In this document: one piece after another, positions 1-10,768 of the stretch
Layout of the letters: each line of letters begins with the position of its first letter
Numbering within the stretch: the first letter of the stretch is position 1
Assembly: GCF_027744825.2 (NCBI RefSeq)
Contig: NC_071347.1
Coordinates: 23,292,001-23,356,000, forward strand
DNA length: 64,000 nucleotides
Source of the DNA: Synchiropus splendidus
Taxonomy: Eukaryota > Chordata > Actinopteri > Syngnathiformes > Callionymidae
Reading direction: 5' to 3'
Translations under genes and position numbers: made by a program
Notes under the pieces: model-generated
Database searches by the model: none
Told to the model about the DNA's origin: nothing
What the model saw: only the letters and a program-made list of their open reading frames with translations

Positions 1-884
1 TGTTGCTAAACGCTAGCTGCGCCAACAGCCTGCTGCTGAGGAACCAGCGCGTTCACCGATCACGCTGATATCGGCAGATATTGATGGGTGACCCATCGAT
101 CCCCAGTCATATCCGGTGCACATTGACTTGTTACTCTAACATTTATATAAAATCATGTTGGAATCAGATGCGTCATCAGGTCCAGGTACGGTCTGAACCC
201 GCCGTGTCTCTACGACCACATGACCGCCGAGTCAAACTTTCCTCTCGCTCGGGTCACTCCAAGTCAGAGACTCAATTATTGCTGCGTTTCTCACCAAAGA
301 GCCGGAGCCAGACTTGAAAAGAGGTCACAACTCACTTCCCGACCGCCTCCCCCCCAATTGAGCGGCGGCGGCGGCGAATGGCCTTGGCGGGGGTCTGAGC
401 GCTCGGGCTCCGCAGTCGGAGCCAAGCAGGCCTGTAATTTCTGCCATTTGAGAGTGTGAGCTGAAAAGCAGAGTGATGGCCACTTTTCTGTTATTATTCC
501 CGCCGCAGAGTGCAGGCTGGAGGAAACAGCTTCAAGAACATGCCCATCAGTCGCCGGCCGCACTTGGAACGAGCGCTAAGTCCGTCACGTGTGGTTAGCG
601 TTGACAAGTGCGCAGCGGCGCTCATGTTCCGCTAGATTACATCCCGCCGCGCTTCTCTCCCCCCTTCACCTGCTCAGGTGTCGACCTGCCTGATTGACTC
701 GAGCACTTGAGCTGAGTTCAGATGCTATTAGTGCCACCGCGGTGACGGCAAATCCCACCGCTCCACTGAGGAGAGGTTCCTCGCTCAAGCTCCGCAATAT
801 TCACTGGAGTTCTTCAGTCAAGTTTCACCCTCAAGACGCGCAACTGCTGCGCTGGGTTAAGCTGACTGTACTCCCTGTATTGGT
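1..884. other. Non-coding flank, no gene seen
   Basis: GC-rich, mixed-composition DNA with short open frames on both strands. None has splice-flanked structure, recognisable domains or coding-like composition. A GGC-repeat patch lies near 363-376. I see no RNA gene or mobile element here. Confidence 0.5.
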
Positions 885-1260
885 CTGGGTCCGGCTCTGG
901 GTCCTGGACTCTGGGTGTGGGTCTGGGTCTTGGTCTTGGTCTTGGTCTGGGTGTGGGTCTGGGTCTGGGTCTTGGTGTGGGTCTTGGTCTTGGTCTGGGT
1001 CTGGGTCTGAGTCTGGGTCTGGGTCTGGGTCTTGGTCTTGGTGTGGGTCTTGGTCTTGGTCTGGGTCTGGGTCTGAGTCTGGGTCTGGGTCTGGGTCTGG
1101 GTCTGGGTCTGGGTCTTGGTCTTGGTCTTGGTCTGGGTCTGGGTCTGGGTCTGAGTCTGGGTCTGGGTCTGGGTCTGGGTCTGGGTCTGGGTCTGGGTCT
1201 GGGTCTGGGTCTGGGCCTGGGCCTGGGTCTGGGTCTGGGTCTGGGTCTGGGTCTGGGTCG
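885..1260 (+). repeat. (GGGTCT)n hexanucleotide array
   Basis: About 375 bp of GGGTCT units with GGTCTT, GGTGTG and GAGTCT variants; the last third is nearly pure. The plus strand carries dozens of GGG runs spaced by three bases, so it can form G-quadruplexes. Translation gives artefactual Gly-Ser or Gly-Leu strings because the period is a multiple of three. I therefore do not call the open frames through it genes. Confidence 0.93.
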
Positions 1261-2868
1261 TTAAGTGGTTCCTGGGTCGTGCGTCTGCAGGTTGATGAGT
1301 GTGTAGTTCCCGATGTCTATCAGATCAGCCTCTTCCTCCCAGCACCTGCACAAGTATTTACAAGTCACCTGCGTGTGTGTGAGTGTTAGCTTTGACACAG
1401 CTGCCCCTGGAGTGTGTTGTTTGTTTCTTGTGTCTGAACTGATGTGTGTGAGACCTGAGGAGGGGGTGAGTGAGTGTGTGCGTGGACAGGGGTCCCTCTC
1501 AGCGCCTCCACCTGCGTGTCTCTCTGACGGCCTTCGACTGGGATGGGATCGCATGTGTGAGGTTCTGGGGGTCTGGACGTCAGGCTGGTGCTGTGTGTGT
1601 TCGTTCAGATGTGTGTTCATTTGTTTCCAACCTGTGTGTGTGTGTGTGAGCCTGATATCATGATCTCTCCGTGGGAGTCAGTGTGGTGCAGAGGTGGACA
1701 GATGCTCTCTCTCGGTGAGCACCATGAATTACTTATAGGCCGTTGAGCCAAACACGGCCGCGCTGCCGCCGCTTTACCTAACACTGATAGGACCATCTGC
1801 TGAGCTGCCCCTCCCTCCCCCCCGCACTCTTTACAGGTGCGTAACCAGACTCTTATCTACCTGGGTGGCTGCTGATTAAAACCATCAGGACTCCCACTGT
1901 TGTCCATGCAGGTGGGGGAGGGGGAGGGGCGGAGCGAAAGGTCACGGCGGGGTTAAGCTAAGTCCCCAGAAGGTCAGCGAGGGCTTCACACACACGCTGC
2001 TCCAACACTGCCATCATGGTCAGCGAGTTCCACGATCGACTGATTCTGCCTGGACACGCTCCCCTCACTCGTGAACAACACCTGCTTCCCCTCCTGTCCC
2101 AACACAGCAGCGAGCCAAATGCTGCTAGCGCTAGCCACAGCTAAGACCACGCACCTGCCACTTCAGTCAGTGAAGCACACGTCTGTGTTTGCCATGATCG
2201 ACCATCATCAGGAGACTTATGGGCACGTTTGTGCGCCCGTGACTCCACCCGCCACCTTTCTGTCCTCACACTCGGACACCAGACTCCTGGAAATACACCT
2301 CATCTTTCTGTCTCCGCAGCTCCACACATCACGGCCTCGGCATCATGGACGAACACAGGGAAACACCGTGAGCCGATGAACGTGTTCCTCGTCCAGGCGT
2401 CTTGTTCGTCCACTCATATTGCAGATCAATGCTTTCATTCTCTCGTGTTTGTGTGAAGCGTAGTTCAACACAAATCTGTCCTGGATACTAGACTGAGCAA
2501 GTGAGTTGCTGCTGTCGCTCCTGCGTCAGCCACCGCCGCCGTGCGTGCGCGTGCGTGCGTGTGTGTGCGCAGGTATAGAGAGGAAGTGGACAGCATGTAC
2601 CTGATGGAGCGAGTGTGAGCCTGTGATATTTGATTTGGAGTGGTTGCCATGCTTACCGGAGCTGCAGTATCAACCGTGGGGACAGAGCTGCGGACGCCAG
2701 GAGGCTTTTTCACTAATGATGTTTGGACTTCCTTCAGTGGCGCTGCAGTAGCTCAGCTGCCGGAGGTCATGTGACCTCGCCTGATTCGTGAAAACCGTCG
2801 GCCCGAGGCAGACGCCAGCGTGTCGGACTGGAGGAGGCCAAGAGGAGAGTGCAGCAGGCTGGAGACCC
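1261..2868. other. Non-coding, possible conserved blocks
   Basis: No gene recognised. Around 1715-1890 there is AT/GC-mosaic sequence with a GATA-like CTTATCT and TTTACCTAACACTGATAGGA-type text that reads like regulatory DNA rather than repeat. A G-rich stretch (GGGGGAGGGGGAGGGGCGG type) lies at about 1913-1932. The remainder has short TG/CA runs only. Confidence 0.35.
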
Positions 2869-3366
2869 CGGTGAGGGTCACGTGGTCAGGAGAGTCAGAG
2901 AAGAAGCTGCTGAGGTGGTCAGGACCAGGGCAGGACTCAGAGGCACGTGAGGAGGAGCTTGGAGAGCAGGTTAGGAGAGGGTTGGACCGGGAAGGCTGGA
3001 GATGGAGGAGAGGAGGACCACAGTGAGGGTCACGGGTTCTAAAGAGTCATGGTCAGGAGAGTCAGAGAAGAAGCTGCTGAGGTGGTCAGGACCAGGGCAG
3101 GACTCAGAGGCACGTGAGTAGGAGCTTGGAGAGCAGGTTAGGAGAGGGTTGGACCGGGAAGGCTGGAGATGGAGGAGAGGAGGACCACAGTGAGGGTCAC
3201 GGGTTCTAAAGAGTCATGGTCAGGAGAGTCAGAGAAGAAGCTGCTGAGGTGGTCAGGACCAGGGCAGGACTCAGAGGCACGTGAGGAGGAGCTTGGAGAG
3301 CAGGTTAGGAGAGGGTTGGACCAGGAAGGCTGGAGATGGAGGAGAGGAGGACCACAGTGAGGGTCA
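2869..3366 (+). repeat. Three-copy 155-167 bp tandem repeat
   Basis: Each unit begins GTGAGGGTCACG and carries a GAGTCAGAGAAGAAGCTGCT block and a GGAGAGCAGGTTAGGAGAGG block. Units begin near 2869, 3024 and 3191, with a fourth truncated start near 3358. The first unit lacks 12 bp present in the other two, and units 2 and 3 are almost identical, which implies recent duplication. The GTCAGAGA..AGATGCTGAGG theme recurs at about 13.56 kb and 45.54 kb, so the unit is probably an amplified piece of a dispersed LINE tail. Confidence 0.9.
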
Positions 3367-6300
3367 CCATAGTTTGAATGATATGGAGGAGCTGAAGATG
3401 AGACTCAAGACAGGAGTACAAAGAAAGAGACATCTAGCATCTCCAGAAACTATAAAAACATGGGGTTTATTGGAGAGTTCCTGCAGCTGTCAGGAGCAGG
3501 AGCTGTTCCTCACTTGTTGTCAACAACACTCGGGTATGAAGTGTCGTGTGTCAAAAGTCCTTCATGACATCACACAAACAGAAACACACACTCTTCAGCG
3601 TGATCGTGACGGAACCGAGACCCCACATCAGTCTGACGCGCCGAGGCGGAACACTATCAAACACCCAGGGGAGGAGAAACCGCCAAACATCCCATCACCT
3701 GCAGCGCTGCAGCGTGCCATCACCGTCGTGAGGAAACGCCGTGCTCCGCACGCGTTTGTCTTCCACGCCACCTTTTCACACCTGACTGGCCTATTGCGGC
3801 TCCTGGTGTGAGTGAGGGGGCGGAGCCACTGCCAGGTCAGCTCAGCGTCTGCAAGCCCGTCTTCAGGCTGCGAGTGTGTGTGTGAGATGAAGACCTGAGT
3901 CGCTCATTTATTTGGGAAATGGATGCTTTTATTTTGGAACTTCCTCTGCTGCTTGAAGTGATCTGTTCAGCAGCCACACAACAGCACACAGCTGGAGCAG
4001 CGTTGTGTTGCCGACGTCGTTCAGCGTACTGCTTTTTGGTTTCTCAAAACTCGCGCTTCAACAATCAAAGCGAAGCGCACGTGTCGGGCCCACAGCGCCC
4101 CCTGTCTGAGCCACAGTTCGTTCACAACATGTTGCTCTTCCAGGAGAATCGGTTTGATAAACTCACGGCTCAGAACAGACAGAACCACGGACCCTTTCAT
4201 CACTATCAAATAACTGTTCTTTTACATGTTTCAAAGTTGTGAAAACGATATCGTAATGTGACATCATCACTAGTCGCAGCATCTGACAGCCATTGAAGTT
4301 CGGAAATCTGAAATTCCCAATGACGTCACCTGATGTAGGATTTCCCACTGGCAAAGTCGGAGATTCGTCCCCAATGCGAGTTCGCGATCCAAGATGGCTT
4401 CCCCAAACATAAACAGGAAGTAGACATTTTCAGTCAAAGAAATAGGCTGAAAGAAGCAACTTATTCTTCCCTCTTCTTCCGTTCCTCAAATGGACCGCGA
4501 CAATACGCAATCATGTTGTCCGACTCAGATAGCTGGAACGTACTGGCGGTTCCAACGTCCCACTTCCGAGATAACTGGGACGTGGAAGCGTAGGATTCAT
4601 GTTCGCACCCCTGCAACCAAATCTGTTAGCAGAGTTAGCCGTTTGATGCTAATCATGAGCCCAACCACGGTAGCTCTCACTGATTCACTTCAAGTACTTA
4701 CTGGCACAGAATATTCTCCTCCTTTCAACAGGGAATATTCCTGTTTAACCCGTTTAGCAACGATGCTAATGTGTTAGCTGGGTGCAGCAGCTAGCACTAG
4801 CATTCACACATAAATCACAATCAGGAAATAAACATTTTCCTTTACCATGAAATGTGGCAAGATAAACTTGTATTGTTACAACCCGAGCACCATTCTGATA
4901 GCAGTGTGTCTCCAAGCCCCTGGGTTCCTGGAGACCCCCACGTCTGTGGTCTATCAGCTGCCGAGGGAGACGGGCGAAGGTGTGCGTGGAGCGAGGCGAG
5001 CTCGTGAGCACGACGCCGGCGCTTCAGTGTTTGAAAAAAGCTCCGCTGGGACAGTGCGGCCGAGTTACAACATAAAAACATGCATCTGCGGCTGAGCATT
5101 TTCAAAAACGGCTCGGAAAATAATGAACCTCCAAACAAGAAAAGGAGCAGCACTTGACAACACAATCACATGTTCCACAATAGTCAGTGAGTCTGGGAAG
5201 CACAATGCTGCACGCGGCGCACAATGGACCTTCAAATGGCTCATTTGTGCCTGAAAATACTCCTCTTTTGCAGCCTCTCTGCCGTCGCTCCATCAGGGAG
5301 ACACCCGGTGACAGATTGTGAGTCTGTCATCCGCCAGACTTCTCTGGTGATGCAACCCTGTTTCTGTGAGGTGCGACGGCGCTGCTAATGTTTATATAGC
5401 GGCGGTGGTGGCGAGTGAGCCGCTGCTCTGGGGCAGACCGGCGTGAGCATGGCGGCCCGTGTCCGCCAACCAGCTTCTGTTCGCCTGCAACGATGCACCT
5501 CCCACGCGCTAGCTAGCCTCTGCTAGATCCTAAATGCTATTAGCTCGTGTTTGCTTCGGAGCGAAGAATGACGTCACGGTCCGGTTGGCTCCGGTCACCA
5601 AGGTCAGGGGACAAGATGGCGGCGGCCAGGAAAGCTGGATTCTGGACACACCTGCGGTCCTCCCTTCATCACTTCATGGTGACAAAGCTTCTACTTGCTG
5701 TTGACACTCAGGGAAGCCATCTTGGTTGTTGACTCACTTCCTGATGCCCATGGAGCTGAACGCACCATTAGGTCTTCCTATTTCCATTTCTCGGAAATTT
5801 CCCTTCTTTTCTCTCCGTTCTCACATTTAATTGTCCATGTTTTTGCAAGACAAAGTCAAGTTTCTGTCTCTGCTGCGTGCGTGAGCGCGAAGGTTTTGTC
5901 CCTTTCTGCTTCCATGATGAACTTTTTACTCAACATTGAAATCCTTTTTCATTTATTTTTAAATGTGTATTTAGTCCTTTCCTAACCCGACGGCTTTTCT
6001 TTTCAAACAGCTCCGATGTTTCCAATCTTTCCTTCAGAAAGTCATGTTTACTGTCTCTTCCTTTGAGACACTCAAGTGTGGGCCCTCGTCGGCCTCTTTC
6101 TTCTCTGAATGAATCAAGCTCTTGACAGCGAGCGCCTTTCTCCTGTGTCCAGGGGGGAACCTGGAGGGATCCGGCCTCCTGGTCCCGCCCGCCCGCCCGC
6201 CTCAGCTCTCCGCTGATCTGCTGCTTCCTGGGCAATATCGAGGGATTTTCTCCAGAAAACCCGCCCGGGCTCCGCGGAGCTGCTGCGCCACTTGTCTCCT

Positions 6301-6583
6301 AGATATTGAATCATGATTGAAAAACATCCCTGCGCCGCTCCGTTTCCTTTTTATTGCATGTTTACTCGGGCGGCTGCGGACACGTAGTCATTAGACGAAA
6401 AAAACAAAACCAGTGATTGAAGTGGAAGAGAAGCGCTGTGACGGACGGCTGCCACCAGGTTGGGCGGTCACGTGACGGAGGAAGAGAGCGGCTCATGTTT
6501 TTGGCTTCCCTTCACCTCGTCTGACTGAAGGAGGATGTTCGGCTCGACATGGCTTCTGATGCTCCGAGAACGAGAGAAGCTTT
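3367..6583. other. Non-coding stretch with repeat debris
   Basis: No gene recognised. CCAAGATGGC at 4389-4398 and its inverse GCCATCTTGG at 5717-5726 match the inverted termini of a short element at 15.93-16.08 kb, so this interval probably contains relatives of it. A TATATAGCGGCGG promoter-like string lies at about 5394, followed by a 25-codon open frame from ATGGCGGCC at about 5450. The frame is too short to call a gene. Confidence 0.4.
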
Positions 6584-6593
<10 letters not shown>

Positions 6594-6649
<56 letters not shown>

Positions 6650-6657
6650 GAGAGAGA
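6594..6657. repeat. (TA)n/(GA)n compound microsatellite
   Basis: A run of about 12 TA units passes directly into about 19 AG units with one GG interruption. Confidence 0.95.
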
Positions 6658-7256
6658 CAATAAGTTTTATCATGCATGTCTTTCTAATTTGTTTTAAAAT
6701 TCCGAGTTACGACACAAGATTGTTGGCCGCTCCCTGCTCTGACTGTTGCTCCATCCCAGATTTGACTGGTTTAGAGGACGAAAACACGTGTTTTTTACAG
6801 ATTTATTTTTCCATCGGTTCAGTTCAGTCGACGTTTGTGGTTTTCGCTGCATTCTTCATGTTTCCATTTCACTGTCCTTATTTTTCATGACCGAACTCCA
6901 AACATTTTATACATTTTATATGCTTTTTTTTTTATTTGTGCCCTTTTCCCTAACACCATTCCGATAAAGGTTATTAATACTATTTTGACTCTGATGGGGT
7001 TTTTTTTTCATAAACGAAAGCAGAACCAACTAGATGACACTGAAAGCTGCTAATGTGACGTTCGCTCTCTGACTGTCAGAGCGTGGCGCCGCCGTCAGAA
7101 TCACAAACCGGACCAGAACTCGCCGCTCGGGCGGACCCGCTCTGATGTGCGTGCGTGTATCAGAAGAGACGCCTCACATGATGCCTGAGACTGAAGAAGA
7201 GGGTCCGCTGGTGTCGCGCACGATCCGAGCTCCGGCACCAGGACCGAGCTGCGGGT
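6658..7256. other. AT-richer spacer, no gene seen
   Basis: Between the compound microsatellite and the promoter region is AT-rich sequence, with T-runs at about 6926 and 7004, followed by GC-richer DNA. I see no splice-flanked coding exon or repeat that I can name. Confidence 0.4.
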
Positions 7257-7450
7257 CCTCCCTCTTTCCCTCTCCCTCCTCCTCTCCCTCTCCCTCCTCT
7301 CTCTCTCTCTCTCCAGCCGCTCCAATCACGACGCTCTAATTCCTGCGGCCGTGAAGTTGGAGTGGCTGACGTCAGCTCCCATCCTGCGCTCAGACCTCCC
7401 ATTGGTGCAGCGCGGCTCTTTAAAGGAGCAGCCGCGCCGCTCCGCAGGCT
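7257..7450 (+). promoter_or_regulatory. Candidate TATA-type promoter with CRE and CCAAT
   Basis: In order, the sequence shows a 58-bp pyrimidine tract (7257-7314, CCCTCT units), a perfect CRE palindrome TGACGTCA (7367-7374), an inverted CCAAT box (ATTGG, 7401-7405) and a TATA-like TTTAAAG (7419-7425). The spacing fits a TATA promoter starting near 7450 and reading rightward, and the block is GC-rich. The downstream unit has donor and acceptor splice sites consistent with non-coding first exons (see the 7446-7785 and 7848-7916 entries). The gene it would drive is not identified, and no coding exon to the right could be supported. Transcription itself is inferred. Confidence 0.5.
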
Positions 7451-7785
7451 GCTTCCCCCGCCACTCTCTCCGGACCAGGTGAGAGCGCAGGCCGGTTCCC
7501 CCGCCACTCTCTCCGGACCAGGTGAGAGCGCAGGCCGGTTCCCCCGCCACTCTCTCCGGACCAGGTGAGAGCGCATGCGCGCGCCCGCCACTCTCTCCGG
7601 ACCAGGTGAGAGCGCAGGCCGGTTCCCCCGCCACTCTCTCCGGACCAGGTGAGAGCGCAGGCGCGCGCCCGCCACTCTCTCCGGACCAGGTGAGAGCGCA
7701 GGCTGGTTCCCCCGCCACTCTCTGCTGACCAGGTGAGAGCGCAGGCTGGTTCCCCCGCCACTCTCTGCTGACCAGGTGAGAGCGC
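7446..7785 (+). repeat. Eight-unit minisatellite, each unit a splice donor
   Basis: Eight consecutive units of 43, 43, 43, 41, 43, 41, 43 and 43 bp. All contain GCCACTCTCT, then ACCAG, then GTGAGAGCGC. Every unit therefore carries a near-consensus 5' splice site (CAG|GTGAGA) at 7478, 7521, 7564, 7605, 7648, 7689, 7732 and 7775. Two units replace the GGCCGGTTCCC segment with GCGCGCGCC, and the last two have CTCTGCTG in place of CTCTCCGG. The array sits directly downstream of the candidate core promoter. Confidence 0.93.
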
Positions 7786-7847
7786 AGGCGCGCGCCCGCC
7801 GGCGCCACCGCTGCGCTGCCGTCAACTCACTTCTGTCTCTCTTTCAG

Positions 7848-7916
7848 CTCTTCCGCGACCACGCGAGGACGCAGTGACGCGAGGACAAGTGGACTCGAGG
7901 ACGCCGCGTGCGCGCG
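7848..7916 (+). other. Candidate 69-bp non-coding 5'UTR exon
   Basis: A polypyrimidine tract and acceptor (TCTGTCTCTCTTTCAG) end at 7847. A consensus donor GTGAGT starts at 7917. The enclosed 69 bp has no ATG and is GC-rich, as expected for a second untranslated exon of the transcript driven by the promoter at about 7.4 kb. Any of the eight upstream donors could splice to it. This is inferred from sequence only. Confidence 0.4.
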
Positions 7917-9646
7917 GTGAGTGGCGCCTTTCAATCCGAACTCCATCGACCTCTCGCGCCAATTAGCCTTACTGAGCCGGTAATGCGATCGATGCGCGCC
8001 CCGCTCTGCTGCCGGGCCCCCTGTTGGTGACCCGCGTCTCACCCGGTTCGGGCCTCTACCCGTCACGTGATGTTGAGCACACTGTTGCTTTTTCTCTTTG
8101 TGAACGACTGGTGCTGTGGAGGTTCGTCAACAGAGTCACGTGTTAATGAACCTCCACAGGTGCGAGAGGCCAGGTCAGGTCTGGGGAAGGAAGACTCCAG
8201 CACATTTGAGTCCAGTTAACGCGACAGTGGATTCATCTGAGCGAGAGAGCTTGTGCATCTGTGAACTCAGAGCTGAGAGGTCGCGGAGGAGGGCGTGGTG
8301 TTGGGCACCTGGTGCTGAGACAGGGAAGTTCATGAAGGAGTTTGACTGTGAGGAACGCTGCGTACGAGCCTGAAGCTCGTCGTCCTGTGTGGGGCCTATC
8401 TGACCCCGTCACCCGCGTCCTTTAACATGAGGATGAGATTCAGACCCAGGTGGTGATGTCATCATCTGACAGACGACATGAGCAACCAGTGACTTGCGCT
8501 GACTTGCTCGAGTTCCCATGAAACTCCACCGCCTCACCAGGTCTTGAATCCAAGTCGGACGTGAGGCGTTCAGGAAAATTAGAGCAGAGATGGAGAGCAA
8601 ATTTTCAGCATGAACTTTCAGTTCCAGACCCGAGCAGTCCATCCAAGAGTAAACTGATCTTAGACAGCTTCATTTGACGGCGCTGGTTTCAGCCTGGCGG
8701 ACAGCAGCCGTGCAGACATGAGCTCAGAACGTCGGTCATTCAAGCGGCCTCACGTCTTCCTCCAGCCATGAGCCGCCAGGAAAAGTCAAATGCTAATGTT
8801 AGCGTATGTTTAGTTGGAGGTAAAGCAACATCCGCGCGTTGCGTTCGCTGGAGACTTGAAGACAAAGCATGAGCCGTCAGAGGAGCTGGTGTCAGATGTG
8901 CATCTCATCTGGACGCCTCCCCTCCTCCCCCGCCCCCGAAAGATCGTGGCCCGTGCTGGAAATGATTATTTTCCATTCCCTCCTTTTCCTCTAGAAAGCT
9001 GTGAAATTACAGCCTTTATGAAAGAGGCGTTCGTGTGCAGCCAGGATGAGAGGAAAGATGAAATTTCAGCACCAGAGAGGAGGACAGCTCCTCGCATCTG
9101 TCCAGATGCTGTTTACCGCCGCCCACTGAATCTGAACAAGACTCAGAAGAGAAGCTTCTGTAACGTCCGGCCGCGTCACTTCGGGCTGTTGAACTGTGGC
9201 GGGTTAAACGCACAAACAGGCCCCGCGTTATTTAATATTCATCATGTTTGGAGGGCTGTCAGAGCAGGTCTTGGCACCCCCCCCCCCACGTCGCCTCTGG
9301 CAATGACAGGCTCAGAAGTGTGAAGGCCGTGATGTATCATGAATATTATTCACCGCGCGTCAAAGACCCAGATCTCTGCGGGTGAGTCGCCTGGGGAAGT
9401 GTCGCAGGCGGCGAGTCCTTCTGGCTGGGTGTGAGGTGGGAGCGCCGCCAGGACCCCCCACATACCGCCCAGGCCGCCGCACATTTACATGCAGGCACCC
9501 ACGCGCACACATGCACCAAATGGTTTGACACGGCACATACAATCTGCAGCCTCCGGAGAGATTCAGCGCTAACAGGTGCCCCGACAGGCCGCCGCCACAT
9601 TCTTCCAATTATTGCAATTAGATGCTGCCTGGTTACTGCGCCGTGA
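7917..9646. other. Non-coding, candidate conserved regulatory blocks
   Basis: No coding exon recognised. 8935-9250 and 9320-9365 contain AT-rich blocks in GC-rich surroundings (for example a TTATTTAATATTCAT string near 9228 and CATGAATATTATTCA near 9338). 9595-9625 holds two TAAT-type homeodomain cores (CCAATTATTGCAATTAG). These resemble developmental enhancers, but no alignment was possible here. Confidence 0.3.
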
Positions 9647-10552
9647 TGTGTGAGTGTGTAGGTGTGTGAGGGGGTGAGGGAGGGAGGTGGGGAGGGAGGG
9701 AGTGTGCAGGTGTGTGAGGGGGTGAAGGAGGGAGGTGGGGAGGGAGGGAGGTGGGGGGAAGTGACGGAGTGTGCAGGTGTGTGAGGGAGTGACGGAGGGA
9801 GTGAGTATGTGTGTGAGGGAGTGAGGGAGTGAGTGAGGTAGTGAGTGATGGATTGTGCAGGTGTGTGAGGGGATGAGTGAGGGGGGAAGAGAGGTGGGGG
9901 GAAGTGAGGGGGGGAGTGAGTGACGGAGTGTGCAGGTGTTTGAGGGAGTGACGGAGTGAGTGAGCGTGTAGGTGTGTGAGGAGGGAAGGAGGGAGTGAGT
10001 GTAGGTGTGTGAGGGAGTGAGTGAGTGAGTGAGTGAGTGAGTGAGGGAGTGAGTGAGGGAGTGAGTGAGGGAGTGATTGAGTGAGTGAGGGAGTGAGTGT
10101 AGGTGTGTGAGGGAGTGAGTGAGTGAGTGAGGGAGTGAGTGAGCGTGTAGGTGTGTGAGGAGGGAAGGAAGGAGTGAAGGAGTGAGTGTAGGTGTGTGAG
10201 GGAGTGAGTGAGGGAGTAAGTGAGGGAGTGAGTGTAGGTGTGTGAGGGAGTGAGTGAGTGAGGGAGTAAGTGTAGGTGAGGGAGTGAGGGAGTGAGTGTA
10301 GGTGTGTGAGTGAGGGAGTGAGTGAGTGAGTGAGGGAGTGAGGAAGTGAGGGAGGGAGTGAGGGAGTGAGTGTAGGTGTGTGAGTGAGTGAGGGAGTGAG
10401 TGAGTGAGGGAGTGAGTGTAGGTGTGTAAGGGAGTGAGTGAGGGAGTGAGTGAGTGAGGGAGTGAGGGAGGAAGTGAGTATGTAGATGTGTGAGGGAGTG
10501 AGTAAGTGAGGGAGTGAGTGTAGGTGTGTGAGTGAGTGAGTGAGTGAGGGGG
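9647..10552. repeat. GAGT/GTGTGAGG minisatellite, about 0.9 kb
   Basis: Built almost wholly from GAGT, GAGG and GTGTAGGTGTGTGAGGGAGTG modules with irregular higher-order phasing. The complementary strand reads as Ser-Leu-Thr-His strings in one long open frame, which is a repeat artefact. The strand is strongly purine/T-biased with virtually no C. Confidence 0.93.
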
Positions 10553-10768
10553 CTTTTTTATACTGCCTCGTGGGCACCAATTCTTGACAAAACACTGTCC
10601 TCGTGGGGACCTTGTGTCTTCATGGGGACCTTTTGCTGGTCCTCACAGGTCCAAACCTCAATTGGAGGATGAAGACTTCAAAATAACTGGGTGATTTTAA
10701 CCGGGTCCCAGTTTCAGTGCTGCTTCAGGTGAGCTATGTGTTTAGGGGGAGAGGCTGGGGAAAGGTGA
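10553..10768 (+). repeat. Dispersed GGGGACC repeat, copy A
   Basis: Recognised by an ordered set of blocks: ACCAATTCTTGACAAAACAC, GGGGACC, GGTCCAAACCTCAATT, GACTTCAAAATAACTGGGTG, CAGGTGAGC and GGGGGAGAGGCTGGGGAAAG. The same order recurs at 26.7, 28.1, 28.9, 34.4 and 35.5 kb, so this is an interspersed family. No coding capacity. Confidence 0.85.

Noticed and set aside
694..1389. 231-codon plus-strand open frame, Gly-Ser rich
   Set aside because: It is a translation of the (GGGTCT)n array, whose period is a multiple of three. There is no domain, splice context or start signal.
9633..10595. 320-codon minus-strand open frame, Ser-Leu-Thr-His rich
   Set aside because: It runs through the GAGT minisatellite and ends inside a dispersed repeat. 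Composition follows the repeat unit.
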